From the NCBI GenBank assembly GCA_021792855.1, contig JAJYTW010000011.1, positions 1 through 42,707 on the forward strand: a stretch of DNA of 42,707 bases. The letters run 5' to 3'. Shown here one piece after another: positions 17,061 through 25,602 of the stretch. Origin of the DNA: Actinomycetes bacterium. Lineage in GTDB: Bacteria > Actinomycetota > Actinomycetes > Streptosporangiales > Streptosporangiaceae. A program made the translations under genes and the position numbers. The notes under the pieces were generated by a model. It saw only the letters and a program-made list of their open reading frames with translations. It ran no database searches and was not told where the DNA came from. Positions within the stretch are counted from its first letter, which is position 1, and every line of letters starts with the position of its first letter.

Positions 17061-18442
17061 TCGTCTTCTCCTACCTAGTGGTCGGCTTCTTCGCCGCGTT
17101 CGTGCTCGTCAACAGCCTCGTGCTAGTGCTCGCCGGGGTCCAGGTGCGCCGGTACGTGACGGGCACCAGCAACAGCGCGCTCCGGCGGATGCTGCGCTCG
17201 CCGCTGACCCCGCCGGTGTCGATTCTGGTCCCTGCGTTCAACGAGTCCGCCGTGATCGTGGACAGCGTCCGGTCGCTGCTCGCACTCGACTACCGCGTGC
17301 TCGAGATCGTCGTGGTCAATGATGGCTCCACCGACGACACCCTGCAGCGCCTGATCGATGTCTTCGGGCTGCGAGCGGTCAACCGCCCGACGCCCCCGTT
17401 TCTGCCGCACACCCAGGTACGCGGCGTCTACGCCCCGGATAGCTCGCTGCGCCTGCTGGTGGTCGACAAGGAGAACGGCGGCGGCAAGGCGGACAGCCTG
17501 AACGCCGCAATCAACTTCGCGTCGTTCCCGCTGTTCTGCACCCTGGACGCGGACTCGATCCTGGAGCAGGACGCCGTTGCCCGGGCGGTCCTGCCGTTCG
17601 TCGATGACCCGGAGCGAACAGTGGCCACCGGCGGCCTGATCCGGATCGCCAACGGCTGCCTGATCGAGCACGGCCGGGTGGTTCAGGCCAGGCTGCCAAC
17701 CTCGCCGTACGCGATGTTCCAGGTGCTTGAGTACGTGCGCGGGTTCTTCGGCAGCCGGACCGGATGGAGCGCGATAAACGGACTGCTCATCGTGTCCGGA
17801 GCGTTCGGCGTGTTCCGCAGGGACCTGGTGATCGAGGTTGGCGGCTACCGGACGGACATCGTGGGGGAGGACCTGGAACTGGTGACCAGGCTGCACCGGA
17901 CCTGCCGCCGGGCCGGACGCCCCTACCGGATCGTCTACGTCCCTGAGCCGATCTGCTGGACCGAGGCGCCGCAGACCGCGCGGGCGCTGCGCAGCCAGCG
18001 GCGCAGGTGGTACCGGGGGTCGATAGAGGCGCTGCTGATTCACTGGCGGATGGTAGGGAACCCGCGCTACCGCGCGGCCGGCCTGGTAGCGCTGCCTGCA
18101 CTGCTGCTGTTCGAGGTGCTCGGCCCGTGGATCGAGGTTTCCGGCTATCTGGTCACGCTGGCCGCGTTCCTGCTCGGCACGCTGTCGGCGACCACCTTCG
18201 TGCTGTTCGTCGCCATCTCGGTGCTGTACGGGCTGATCCTGACCATCGGAGCGATCGCGCTCGAGGACGCGGCACCGAGCCTGTACCCGGCCTGGGCCCA
18301 GCTACGACGGCTGTGGTGGTACGCGCTGATCGAGAATTTCGGCTACCGGCAGCTGATGCAGATCTGGCGGATCGGCGGCCTCTGGGAGCTGATCCGCAAG
18401 ACCAAGTGGGAGCCGCTGGAACGGCGCGGCCTGTCCGCCTGA
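17057..18442 (+). CDS. membrane family 2 glycosyltransferase (processive, PgaC/hyaluronan synthase-like)
   Basis: A 461-residue inner-membrane polysaccharide synthase-type enzyme. One N-terminal helix (about 4-27) is followed by the GT-A domain: VPAFNESAVI (58-67), VVVNDGSTDDT (85-95), the metal-binding LDADS (163-167), the catalytic GEDLEL (270-275) and QRRRW (314-318), the QxxRW acceptor motif of processive enzymes. Three or four C-terminal helices (about 340-404) would form the export channel. The product is probably a beta-linked exopolysaccharide, but the sugar cannot be told. GTG 17057 overlaps the HEAT gene stop. It is the last gene of the chemosensory cluster and is followed by a strong terminator. 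Synthesis of a matrix polymer under CheA control is the simplest reading. Confidence 0.88.
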   Translation: MIVFSYLVVGFFAAFVLVNSLVLVLAGVQVRRYVTGTSNSALRRMLRSPLTPPVSILVPAFNESAVIVDSVRSLLALDYRVLEIVVVNDGSTDDTLQRLIDVFGLRAVNRPTPPFLPHTQVRGVYAPDSSLRLLVVDKENGGGKADSLNAAINFASFPLFCTLDADSILEQDAVARAVLPFVDDPERTVATGGLIRIANGCLIEHGRVVQARLPTSPYAMFQVLEYVRGFFGSRTGWSAINGLLIVSGAFGVFRRDLVIEVGGYRTDIVGEDLELVTRLHRTCRRAGRPYRIVYVPEPICWTEAPQTARALRSQRRRWYRGSIEALLIHWRMVGNPRYRAAGLVALPALLLFEVLGPWIEVSGYLVTLAAFLLGTLSATTFVLFVAISVLYGLILTIGAIALEDAAPSLYPAWAQLRRLWWYALIENFGYRQLMQIWRIGGLWELIRKTKWEPLERRGLSA

Positions 18443-18452
18443 GAGCACGCGA

Positions 18453-18491
18453 GCGCGGGGCCCGCCGGGAGGTACCCGGCGGGCCCCGCGC
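18453..18491. terminator. strong bidirectional terminator after the chemosensory cluster
   Basis: Arms GCGCGGGGCCCGCCGGG (18453-18469) and CCCGGCGGGCCCCGCGC (18475-18491) pair perfectly over 17 bp with a 5-nt loop (AGGTA). It lies 10 nt after the glycosyltransferase stop and 14 nt from the convergent aldehyde dehydrogenase stop. Confidence 0.8.
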
Positions 18492-18505
18492 CCGATGCGG
18501 CTCGC

Positions 18506-19927
18506 CTAGTCCAGCGAGGACATCACGTGCTTGATCCTGGTGTAGTCCTCGAACCCGTACATGGACAGGTCCTTGCCGTAGCCCGAGTTCTTGTAGCCGC
18601 CGTGCGGCATCTCGGCGACCAGCGGGATGTGGGTGTTGATCCAGACGCAGCCGAAGTCCAGCCGCCTGGCCATCCGCATCGCCCGGCCGTGATCCCTGGT
18701 CCAGACCGAGGAGGCCAGGCCGTACGGGGTGCCGTTCGCCCAGGCCACGGCCTGGTCCTCGTCGGTGAACCGCTGCACGGTGATGACCGGGCCGAACACC
18801 TCGTTCTGGATGATCTCGTCATCCTGGCGCAGGCCGGCGATCACACTCGGCTCGTAGAAGAAGCCGCGGTCACCGGTCCGCTTGCCGCCGACCTTGATCT
18901 CGGCGTGGTCGGGCAGCCGCTCGATGAACCCGGCGACCCGCTCTAGCTGGGAGGAGTTGTTCAGCGGGCCGAAGTCCGCCTCCACCTCCGGCGCGCCGGT
19001 CTTGGTGTTCTTCGCCTGCTCGGCCAGTGCGGCGACGAACTCCTCGTGCACGCCCGCACCGGCTAGCACCCGGGTGGCGGCGGTGCAGTCCTGGCCCGCG
19101 TTGAAGTACCCGGCTGCGGCGATGCCCGCCGCGGCCGCCTCGATGTCGGCGTCGTCGAACACCACCACCGGGGCCTTGCCGCCGAGTTCGAGGTGCACCC
19201 GCTTGAGCGAGGCCGCGGCCTGGGTGGCCACCTCCTTGCCGGCCCGGACGCTGCCGGTGATCGAGACCATCGATGGCACCGGGTGCGCGACTAGCTCGCG
19301 GCCGGTGTCACGGTCGCCGCAGATCACGTTCATGACCCCGGCGGGCAGGAACTCGCTCATCACCTCGGCCATCATCAGCGCGGTGACGGGCGTGGTGTCC
19401 GACGGCTTAAGCACCACGGTGTTGCCCGCGGCGATGGCCGGGGCCCACTTCCACACGGCCATCATCATCGGGTAGTTCCACGGCGTCACCTGGGCGCAGA
19501 CGCCCACCGGCTCACGCCGGATCATCGAGGTGAAGCCGGACATGTACTCCCCGGCCGACCGGCCCTCGAGCATCCGGGCCGCCCCGGCGAAGAACCTGAT
19601 CTGGTCCACCATGGGCGGGATTTCCTCGGACATCGTGAGCCCTACCGGCTTGCCGGTGTTCTCCGACTCCGCGGCCACGAACTCCTGCGCCCTGGACTCG
19701 ATCGCGTCGGCGATCCGGATCAGGGCCAGGCTCCGCTCCGACGGCGTGGCGTCGCGCCAGCCCTCGAACGCGTTCGCCGCGGCCGTGAACGCCTGGTCCA
19801 CGTCGGCCGCGTCGGAGACCGGCGCGGTGGCGAAGGCCTCGCCGGTGGACGGGTTGATCAGCTCGGCGCGCCTGCTGGACCGCGACTCGGTCCACTCGCC
19901 GTTAATGAAATTCTTCAGTTCCCTCAC
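18506..19927 (-). CDS. NAD-dependent aldehyde dehydrogenase, gamma-aminobutyraldehyde dehydrogenase-like
   Basis: A 473-residue aldehyde dehydrogenase. Conserved parts are NFINGEW at the N-terminus, [17 protein letters not shown] (NAD and active-site Asn), [11 protein letters not shown], the base glutamate in [12 protein letters not shown] and the catalytic cysteine in [13 protein letters not shown]. The NAGQDCTA context is the one I associate with 4-aminobutyraldehyde (PatD/Prr) and related aminoaldehyde enzymes, though glycine betaine and succinate semialdehyde enzymes are related. The GTG at 19927 is preceded by GGAGG about 9 nt upstream. The saccharopine dehydrogenase-like gene is 141 bp upstream on the same strand, which hints at amine or lysine catabolism. 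Confidence 0.85.
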   Translation of the reverse strand: MRELKNFINGEWTESRSSRRAELINPSTGEAFATAPVSDAADVDQAFTAAANAFEGWRDATPSERSLALIRIADAIESRAQEFVAAESENTGKPVGLTMSEEIPPMVDQIRFFAGAARMLEGRSAGEYMSGFTSMIRREPVGVCAQVTPWNYPMMMAVWKWAPAIAAGNTVVLKPSDTTPVTALMMAEVMSEFLPAGVMNVICGDRDTGRELVAHPVPSMVSITGSVRAGKEVATQAAASLKRVHLELGGKAPVVVFDDADIEAAAAGIAAAGYFNAGQDCTAATRVLAGAGVHEEFVAALAEQAKNTKTGAPEVEADFGPLNNSSQLERVAGFIERLPDHAEIKVGGKRTGDRGFFYEPSVIAGLRQDDEIIQNEVFGPVITVQRFTDEDQAVAWANGTPYGLASSVWTRDHGRAMRMARRLDFGCVWINTHIPLVAEMPHGGYKNSGYGKDLSMYGFEDYTRIKHVMSSLD

Positions 19928-20068
19928 CGTGGGGGGCCTCCATTCTGGCTGGTCGCACCGTATCCGGCGCGTGTTCTGATGATGCGGTCGCCCCGGGCGC
20001 GCCGCGGTGCCGCAGTCCGATCTGCTGGCTGTTGCCCGATCTAGTCGGTATTCGCCCCCTTGACAAGG

Positions 20069-21283
20069 TCAGTGTCCGCTCCCCGGCGTCCGTTCCTCCA
20101 CCGCCCACGGCGAGCCGTAGTCGGTGAGCAGGTCGAGGAACGGGCCGGCGGGCAGGGCCTCCGGTCCGAGCACCCCGGTGCCCGACCAGGCGCCGGAGTC
20201 GATCAGTTCGAGCGCGACGACCGGGTTCACCGCGGTCTGCCAGACCACCGCCTGCGAGCCGTACTCCGACATCGACCAGGCGTTGTCTACCACGTGGTAC
20301 AGGTAGACCTCGCGGGCGGACCCGTCGGTCCCGGTTCCGCGGACCCAGGTGCCCGCGCAGGTCAGGCCGGTCATCTGGGTGCCAAGCTCGGCCGGGTCGG
20401 GCAGACAGGCCGCGACCACGTCGCGCGGCGAGACCTGGCTCTCGCCGACCCGGACCGGCGTCGTCGCGTCCAGTCCGAGCTTGTGCAGCGTCTTCAGCAC
20501 GTCGATGAACTCGGCGCCAAGCCCGTATTTGAAGGTGACCCGCCGGGCCTCGATCCAGCGCGGGATCAGCAGCACCTCCTCGTGCTCGACGTTCACGCAC
20601 TCCACCGGGCCGATGCCGGCCGGGAACGTGAATACCTCGGGCTCGCTGAACGGCGCCGTGGTGTACCAGCCGCGATCGGCCTCCCAGATCACCGGCGGGT
20701 TGAGGCACTCCTCGATCGTGGTCCAGATCGAGAACGTCGGCGCGAAGTCGTAACCCTCCACCACCAGGTTGGCGCCGTCCCGCACGCCGATCTCGTCGAT
20801 CCGGCCGAACATGGTGTCGGCGGCGTGCCTGGCGAACACGTCGGACAGTCCGGGCTCGACGCCGATCCCGACCAGCGCGAGCTTCCCGGCCCGCTCCCAG
20901 TCGGCGGCCAGCGCGAACTGCTCGTCGCCGAGCTTGACCCCGGTCTGCTGGTAGGGCGCGTCTAGGTGCGGCGCGGATAGCGACATCGCCATGTCCAGGT
21001 AGTGCGTGCCCGCCGCGAGGGCGGCCCGGAACAGCGGCAGCACGAACCGCGGGTCGGTCGCGTTCATCAGCACGTCGGCGCGGTGCGCGGTGAGCAGTCC
21101 GGCAACCGCCGCGGTGTCGGCGGCATCCACCCGGACGGCCTGGTACCGGTCGCTGGCCGCGGCGGCACGCTGCGCCCGGCCCAGGTCGTAGTCGGCGATG
21201 ACCAGGTCGGCGAAGCCCCGGCGAGCCGCGATCCGCGCGAACGCGGTGCCTACGCCGCCGGCTCCCACAAGCAGTACGCGCAT
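20069..21283 (-). CDS. saccharopine dehydrogenase family protein
   Basis: A 404-residue NAD(P)-dependent enzyme. The Rossmann motif GAGGVGTAFARIAARRG lies at about residues 7-23, followed by a DYDLGRA segment that binds the adenine ribose. VGIGVEPGLSDVFARHA in the middle and the C-terminal alpha/beta catalytic part resemble the saccharopine and carboxynorspermidine dehydrogenases. The partner aldehyde dehydrogenase suggests lysine or polyamine metabolism, but the substrate is not decided by sequence. ATG 21283 is preferred over an in-frame TTG one codon upstream because TAGGAT ends 7 nt before it, as in other leaderless genes here. Confidence 0.85.
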   Translation of the reverse strand: MRVLLVGAGGVGTAFARIAARRGFADLVIADYDLGRAQRAAAASDRYQAVRVDAADTAAVAGLLTAHRADVLMNATDPRFVLPLFRAALAAGTHYLDMAMSLSAPHLDAPYQQTGVKLGDEQFALAADWERAGKLALVGIGVEPGLSDVFARHAADTMFGRIDEIGVRDGANLVVEGYDFAPTFSIWTTIEECLNPPVIWEADRGWYTTAPFSEPEVFTFPAGIGPVECVNVEHEEVLLIPRWIEARRVTFKYGLGAEFIDVLKTLHKLGLDATTPVRVGESQVSPRDVVAACLPDPAELGTQMTGLTCAGTWVRGTGTDGSAREVYLYHVVDNAWSMSEYGSQAVVWQTAVNPVVALELIDSGAWSGTGVLGPEALPAGPFLDLLTDYGSPWAVEERTPGSGH

Positions 21284-21290
21284 CAAGGCG

Positions 21291-21296
21291 ATCCTA
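21291..21296 (-). promoter_or_regulatory. -10 element, leaderless saccharopine dehydrogenase-like gene
   Basis: TAGGAT (minus strand) fits TANNNT and ends 7 nt before the ATG at 21283. It supports that start and a leaderless message. No clear -35 is visible. Confidence 0.45.
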
Positions 21297-21532
21297 TCCC
21301 TGTAATGACTGGCAACCTACGGGACCAGTCGCGAAATTTCTATGACACGACGGATACCGTCGCCGTGAACCGCGAAGAACAACCAGAACCGTCGCCCCGC
21401 CACGTGCGCTCGGATCGGGCGCCGGGCTGGTGGCCCCCCGGATCTGAGCCTGCCACCGCCGACGGCGGCGGAAACCTGCCCCGACCGGGGACGTCCGCCC
21501 GGCGGTGACCTCCGTTCGTCGGTGGTACCGCC

Positions 21533-21538
21533 TACGCT
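21533..21538 (+). promoter_or_regulatory. -10 element, leaderless pcrA
   Basis: TACGCT fits TANNNT and ends 6 nt before the GTG at 21545. No Shine-Dalgarno is present, so a leaderless transcript is likely. The rest of the 21287-21544 gap shows only GC-rich sequence and a weak 5-bp hairpin near 21455. Confidence 0.45.
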
Positions 21539-21544
21539 GACAGC

Positions 21545-23761
21545 GTGACCGCGATCGCCATGGACTCCCTACTGGACGGACTGAATCCGCAGCAGCGTGC
21601 TGCCGTTATGCACGAGGGAGGTCCGCTGCTGATCGTGGCGGGCGCGGGGTCGGGCAAGACCAGGGTGCTCACCCACCGGATCGCCTACCTGCTCGCGCAC
21701 CGCGGCGCGGCCCCGAGCGAGGTCCTCGCGATCACGTTCACCAACAAGGCCGCGGGCGAGATGGCCGCCAGGGCGCAGGCGCTGACCGGGTCCTTCGCAC
21801 GCGGCATGTGGCTGCTCACCTTCCACTCGGCCTGCGTGCGGATCCTGCGCCGGGAGGCGCCGCGATTCGGGTATCCGTCCTCGTTCACGATCTATGACCA
21901 GGCCGACTCCGAGCGGCTGATGGCGCTGGTCTGTCGAGAGCTTGAGCTCGACCCGAAGTACCACCCGCCGAAGGCGATGGCCGGCCGGGTGTCCGCGCTG
22001 AAGAACGAGCTAGCCGACTTCGAGTCGGTGGCCGCCGCGGCCACCGGCTACCGGGACAAGGCGCTCGCCGAGGCCTACGGGGAATACCAGCGCAGGCTGG
22101 TCGCGGCCGGCGCGATGGACTTCGACGACCTGATCATGGTCACGGTCAACCTGCTCCAGGCGTTTCCCGAGGTGGCTGAGCGGTACCGGAGCAGGTTCCG
22201 GCACGTGCTCGTGGACGAGTACCAGGACACCAACCACGCCCAGTACGTGCTGATCAGGGAACTCGTCGGGCCGCCGGACGCCGGTCAGCGGCCCGCCGAG
22301 CTCTGCGTGGTCGGAGACGCGGACCAGTCGATCTACGCGTTCCGCGGCGCGACGATCAGGAACATCACCGAGTTCGAGCGCGACTTTCCCGGCGCGCGGG
22401 TGATCCTGCTCGAGCAGAACTACCGGTCCACCCAGAACATCCTGGCCGCCGCCAACGCCGTGGTTTCGCTGAACTCCGGCCGGATGCCGAAGAACCTGTG
22501 GACCGACAGCGGCGACGGCCCGCCCCTGGTCGGGTACGTCGCCGACAGCGAGCACGACGAGGCGGCGTTCGTCACCGAGGAGGTGGACCGGCTTACCGAC
22601 GCGGGGGACGCCGCTCCGGGCGACGTCGCGGTGTTCTACCGCACCAATGCCCAGTCCCGGGTGTTCGAGGAGGTCTTCATCCGGGCCGGCCTGCCGTACC
22701 GGGTGGTCGGCGGTGTCCGGTTCTACGAGCGGCGCGAGGTCAGGGATCTGCTCGCGTACCTGCGGCTGCTGGCCAACCCCAGAGACGAGATGTCGCTGCG
22801 GCGGGTGCTGAACGTCCCCAAGCGCGGCATCGGCGACCGGGCCCAGGAGTACGTGGCGGGCTTCGCGCAGACCAACGGGATCGCGTTCGCCGAGGCCATC
22901 ACCCGGCCGCAGGATGTGCCCGGACTGCCGGCCCGCTCGGGCCGGGCTATCGACGGCTTCAACACCCTGATCAGCGAGCTTAGGGCGGCCGTCGAGTCCG
23001 GGACCGAGGTCGGTGACATCGTGGAGGCGGTGCTGGACCGGACCGGGTACGTCGCCGAGCTTCAGGCATCGTCGGACCTGCAGGACGCCGGCCGGATCGA
23101 GAACCTGACCGAGCTTGTCGCCGTGGCGCGCGAGTTCGACGCCAAGAACCCGGACGGCGGGCTCGCCGCGTTCCTCGAGCAGGTGGCCCTGGTCGCCGAC
23201 GCGGATCAGATTCCGGACGGCGACCATCACGACGGCATGATCACTTTGATGACCCTGCACACCGCCAAGGGCCTGGAGTTCCCGGTCGTCTTCCTGACCG
23301 GGATGGAGGAGAACGTTTTCCCGCACGAGCGGTCGATCGGCAGCGAGACCGAGCTTGAGGAGGAACGGCGGCTCGCCTACGTCGGCATCACCAGGGCCAG
23401 GCAGCGGCTGTACCTCACCCGGGCGATCGCCAGGACCTGGTGGGGGCGGCCGGCCTACCACAAGGAGTCCAGATTCCTCACCGAGATCCCGGCCAGGCTG
23501 ATCGAGTGGCGCCGGGACTCCGCCGCGGCGATGCAGCCGGCCGCGGAGCGACTGGCCCAACGGCCTGGCATGCGCTCGCCGGGGAACCGGCCGGTGCCTG
23601 CGCTCGCACCGGGCGACCTGGTCACGCACGACACCTACGGCCTGGGCCGGGTGCTGTCGGTGGAGGGCCGCGGCGATGACCCCGAGGCCAAGGTTGACTT
23701 CGGCGAGGACTACGGCATCAAGCACCTGCTGCTGCGGTACGCGCCGATCGAGAAGCTGTAG
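21545..23761 (+). CDS. pcrA: ATP-dependent 3'-5' DNA helicase PcrA/UvrD
   Basis: A 738-residue superfamily 1A helicase used in nucleotide excision repair and in clearing replication blocks. Walker A is GAGSGKT (33-39), motif Ia is ITFTNKAAGEM, Walker B is DEYQDT (224-229), motif III is GDADQSIYAFRGA, motif IV is NYRST, motif V is TLHTAKGLEFPVVFL and motif VI is EERRLAYVGITRA. The C-terminal tail (GDLVTHDTYGLGRVLSVEG to the end) is the PcrA-type Tudor-like domain that binds RNA polymerase. Length is usual for actinobacterial UvrD1/PcrA. The GTG at 21545 is supported by the promoter spacing; ATG 21560 is an alternative only five codons in. Confidence 0.97.
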   Translation: MTAIAMDSLLDGLNPQQRAAVMHEGGPLLIVAGAGSGKTRVLTHRIAYLLAHRGAAPSEVLAITFTNKAAGEMAARAQALTGSFARGMWLLTFHSACVRILRREAPRFGYPSSFTIYDQADSERLMALVCRELELDPKYHPPKAMAGRVSALKNELADFESVAAAATGYRDKALAEAYGEYQRRLVAAGAMDFDDLIMVTVNLLQAFPEVAERYRSRFRHVLVDEYQDTNHAQYVLIRELVGPPDAGQRPAELCVVGDADQSIYAFRGATIRNITEFERDFPGARVILLEQNYRSTQNILAAANAVVSLNSGRMPKNLWTDSGDGPPLVGYVADSEHDEAAFVTEEVDRLTDAGDAAPGDVAVFYRTNAQSRVFEEVFIRAGLPYRVVGGVRFYERREVRDLLAYLRLLANPRDEMSLRRVLNVPKRGIGDRAQEYVAGFAQTNGIAFAEAITRPQDVPGLPARSGRAIDGFNTLISELRAAVESGTEVGDIVEAVLDRTGYVAELQASSDLQDAGRIENLTELVAVAREFDAKNPDGGLAAFLEQVALVADADQIPDGDHHDGMITLMTLHTAKGLEFPVVFLTGMEENVFPHERSIGSETELEEERRLAYVGITRARQRLYLTRAIARTWWGRPAYHKESRFLTEIPARLIEWRRDSAAAMQPAAERLAQRPGMRSPGNRPVPALAPGDLVTHDTYGLGRVLSVEGRGDDPEAKVDFGEDYGIKHLLLRYAPIEKL

Positions 23762-23820
23762 CACTGATTGGCGGCGGTCGGGTCGCCCACCGGCCGAGCC
23801 GGGCGGATACCCTGCCGGAT

Positions 23821-23865
23821 GGAGGGTTCTCGGGCGGAGAGTTCTCGGGTGGAGGGCAGTAGGGT
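23821..23865 (+). repeat. three 15-bp tandem units before the B12-binding gene
   Basis: Units at 23821-23835, 23836-23850 and 23851-23865 begin GGAGGGTTCTCGGGC, GGAGAGTTCTCGGGT and GGAGGGCAGTAGGGT. The first two differ at two bases and the third has diverged. In frame with the following gene they read as (E/S)(G/S)SR repeats. The last unit supplies the purine-rich ribosome binding site for ATG 23867. Confidence 0.75.
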
Positions 23866-23866
23866 A

Positions 23867-24280
23867 ATGAGCAGCATCCGGGTCATCATCGCTAAGCCTG
23901 GCCTAGACGGGCACGATCGCGGCGCGAAGGTGGTGGCGCGCGCACTGCGGGACGCCGGCGTCGAGGTCATCTACACCGGCCTGCACCAGACACCGGAGCA
24001 GATCGTCGCGGCGGCTCTGCAGGAGGACGCCGACGCGATCGGGCTATCGGTGCTGTCCGGGGCGCACATGACGCAGTTCGCCCGGGTGCTCGAACTGCTC
24101 AAGGAGCAGAACGCGGCGGACATCACCGTCTTCGGCGGCGGGATAATCCCGGACGCAGACATCGCGGCGCTCACCGAACTTGGCGTGGCCAGGATCTTCA
24201 CGCCCGGTACGCCTACCAGCGAGATCGTGGACTGGGTGCGCGCGGAGTTCGAGGCCAGGGCGCAAACCCGGGCCGGATGA
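23867..24280 (+). CDS. coenzyme B12-binding small subunit of an acyl-CoA mutase (IcmB/HcmB/MCM C-terminal type)
   Basis: A 137-residue stand-alone cobalamin domain equivalent to the C-terminus of methylmalonyl-CoA mutase. The base-off/His-on motif DxHxxG is present as DGHDRG (about 14-19), followed by [25 protein letters not shown] and [11 protein letters not shown]. It must pair with a large catalytic subunit that is not in the window. Streptomyces IcmB, as I recall it, has nearly the same size and sits in the same pcrA-sucCD neighbourhood. The ATG at 23867 follows GGAGGGCAGTAGGGTA; ATG 23819, preceded 5 nt by TACCCT, would add 16 residues made by the tandem repeat. Proximity to sucCD fits metabolism through succinyl-CoA. 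Confidence 0.88.
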   Translation: MSSIRVIIAKPGLDGHDRGAKVVARALRDAGVEVIYTGLHQTPEQIVAAALQEDADAIGLSVLSGAHMTQFARVLELLKEQNAADITVFGGGIIPDADIAALTELGVARIFTPGTPTSEIVDWVRAEFEARAQTRAG

Positions 24281-24327
24281 CAACCGGGCGAGGGACCGCC
24301 CGCTAGGCTGCCAGGCGGGTCGTTGTC

Positions 24328-24343
24328 CCCGGGCGGCCCCGGG
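24328..24343. terminator. small hairpin between the B12-binding gene and sucC
   Basis: CCCGGG (24328-24333) and CCCGGG (24338-24343) form a 6-bp stem with the loop CGGC, 47 nt after the upstream stop. It is a weak terminator candidate. The rest of the gap to sucC should hold the suc promoter, but no clear -10 was picked. Confidence 0.3.
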
Positions 24344-24404
24344 CATCACCGCGGGTTCAAGGCAGCACTTGCGAGTTGAGCGAGAGTCAGGACGGACTTT
24401 AAAC

Positions 24405-25601
24405 GTGGACCTGTTCGAACATCAAGCGAAAGAACTCTTCGCCGAATACGGCGTTCCGGTGCCCTCGGGCAAGGTCGCGCACACGGTCGACGAGGCGCGT
24501 GCCATCGCCGCCGAGTTCGCGGCCGCGGGCCAGCCCAGGGTCGTCGTCAAGGCCCAGGTCAAGACCGGCGGCCGCGGCAAGGCCGGCGGTGTCAGGTTGG
24601 CCGATGGCCCCGATGACGCCGCGGCCAAGGCGGACCAGATCCTCGGCATGGACATCAAGGGCCACACCGTGCACAAGGTGCTGGTCGAGGAGGCCAGCGA
24701 CATCGCGCAGGAGTACTACCTGTCCTTCCTGCTAGATCGGGCCGGACGCCAGTTCATGTCGATCTGCTCGGTCCAGGGCGGAATGGAGATCGAGGAGGTC
24801 GCGCACTCCAACCCCGACGCCGTCGCCCGGGTCGCGATCGACCCGCTGACCGGAGTGGACCTGGCCGCGGCCACCGCGATCATGCGGGCGGGCCGGCTTC
24901 CTGAGCAGGCCATCGCCGGGGCCGCCGAACTCGCGACCAGGCTGTGGGCCGTCTTCACCGACGAGGACGCCACGCTGGTCGAGGTCAACCCGATGATCCT
25001 GACCGCCGACGGCCGGGTGGTGGCGCTAGACGGCAAGGTCACGCTGGACGACAACGCCGCCTTCCGGCAGGAGCACGACCGGTTCGCCGACCCGGGCTCG
25101 GCCGATCCGCTGGAGGCGCGGGCCAAGGCCAAGCACCTGAACTACGTGAAGCTTGACGGCAGCGTCGGCATCATCGGCAACGGCGCCGGCCTGGTCATGT
25201 CGACGCTGGACGTGGTCGCCTACGCCGGCGAGGAGTTCGGCGGCGTCCGGCCGGCCAACTTCCTCGACATCGGCGGCGGCGCGTCGGCCGAGGTGATGGC
25301 CAACGGGCTGGACATCGTGCTGTCGGACCCGTCGGTCCGGTCGGTGCTGGTCAACGTTTTCGGCGGGATCACATCGTGCGACGCGGTAGCCAATGGCATC
25401 GTGGCGGCGATCGGGATGCTGACCGAGCGCGGCGAGCAGGTCCGGCGGCCGATCGTGGTCCGGCTCGACGGCAACAACGCCGAGCAGGGCCGACAGATCC
25501 TCAGCGAGGCCCAGATTCCCGTCGTGGAGCAGGTGGGCACCATGGACGATGCGGCGCGGCGCGCCGCCGAGCTGGCCAGCCTGGCCGCGACGGGAGCATG
25601 A
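24405..25601 (+). CDS. sucC: succinate-CoA ligase (ADP-forming) beta subunit
   Basis: A 398-residue TCA-cycle enzyme subunit that binds the nucleotide and closes the active site with SucD. An ATP-grasp domain occupies about 1-240, with [20 protein letters not shown] at the start, [16 protein letters not shown], and [13 protein letters not shown] for metal binding. The C-terminal ligase domain contains [12 protein letters not shown] and [13 protein letters not shown] with VFGGITSCD. The GTG at 24405 has AGGACGGA upstream and gives the canonical N-terminus. The stop is 1 nt before the sucD start, so the two form an operon. Confidence 0.97.
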   Translation: MDLFEHQAKELFAEYGVPVPSGKVAHTVDEARAIAAEFAAAGQPRVVVKAQVKTGGRGKAGGVRLADGPDDAAAKADQILGMDIKGHTVHKVLVEEASDIAQEYYLSFLLDRAGRQFMSICSVQGGMEIEEVAHSNPDAVARVAIDPLTGVDLAAATAIMRAGRLPEQAIAGAAELATRLWAVFTDEDATLVEVNPMILTADGRVVALDGKVTLDDNAAFRQEHDRFADPGSADPLEARAKAKHLNYVKLDGSVGIIGNGAGLVMSTLDVVAYAGEEFGGVRPANFLDIGGGASAEVMANGLDIVLSDPSVRSVLVNVFGGITSCDAVANGIVAAIGMLTERGEQVRRPIVVRLDGNNAEQGRQILSEAQIPVVEQVGTMDDAARRAAELASLAATGA

Positions 25602-25602
25602 G

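Noticed and set aside
20056-20070. CCTTGACAAGG palindrome containing a TTGACA -35-like hexamer
   Set aside because: It overlaps the stop codon of the saccharopine dehydrogenase-like gene, points away from any plus-strand gene and has no matching -10.
21305-21508. Possible 67-residue small ORF in the gap between the saccharopine dehydrogenase-like gene and pcrA
   Set aside because: It has no ribosome binding site, mixed third-position GC in its first half and no recognisable motif. The gap is better explained as divergent promoter space.
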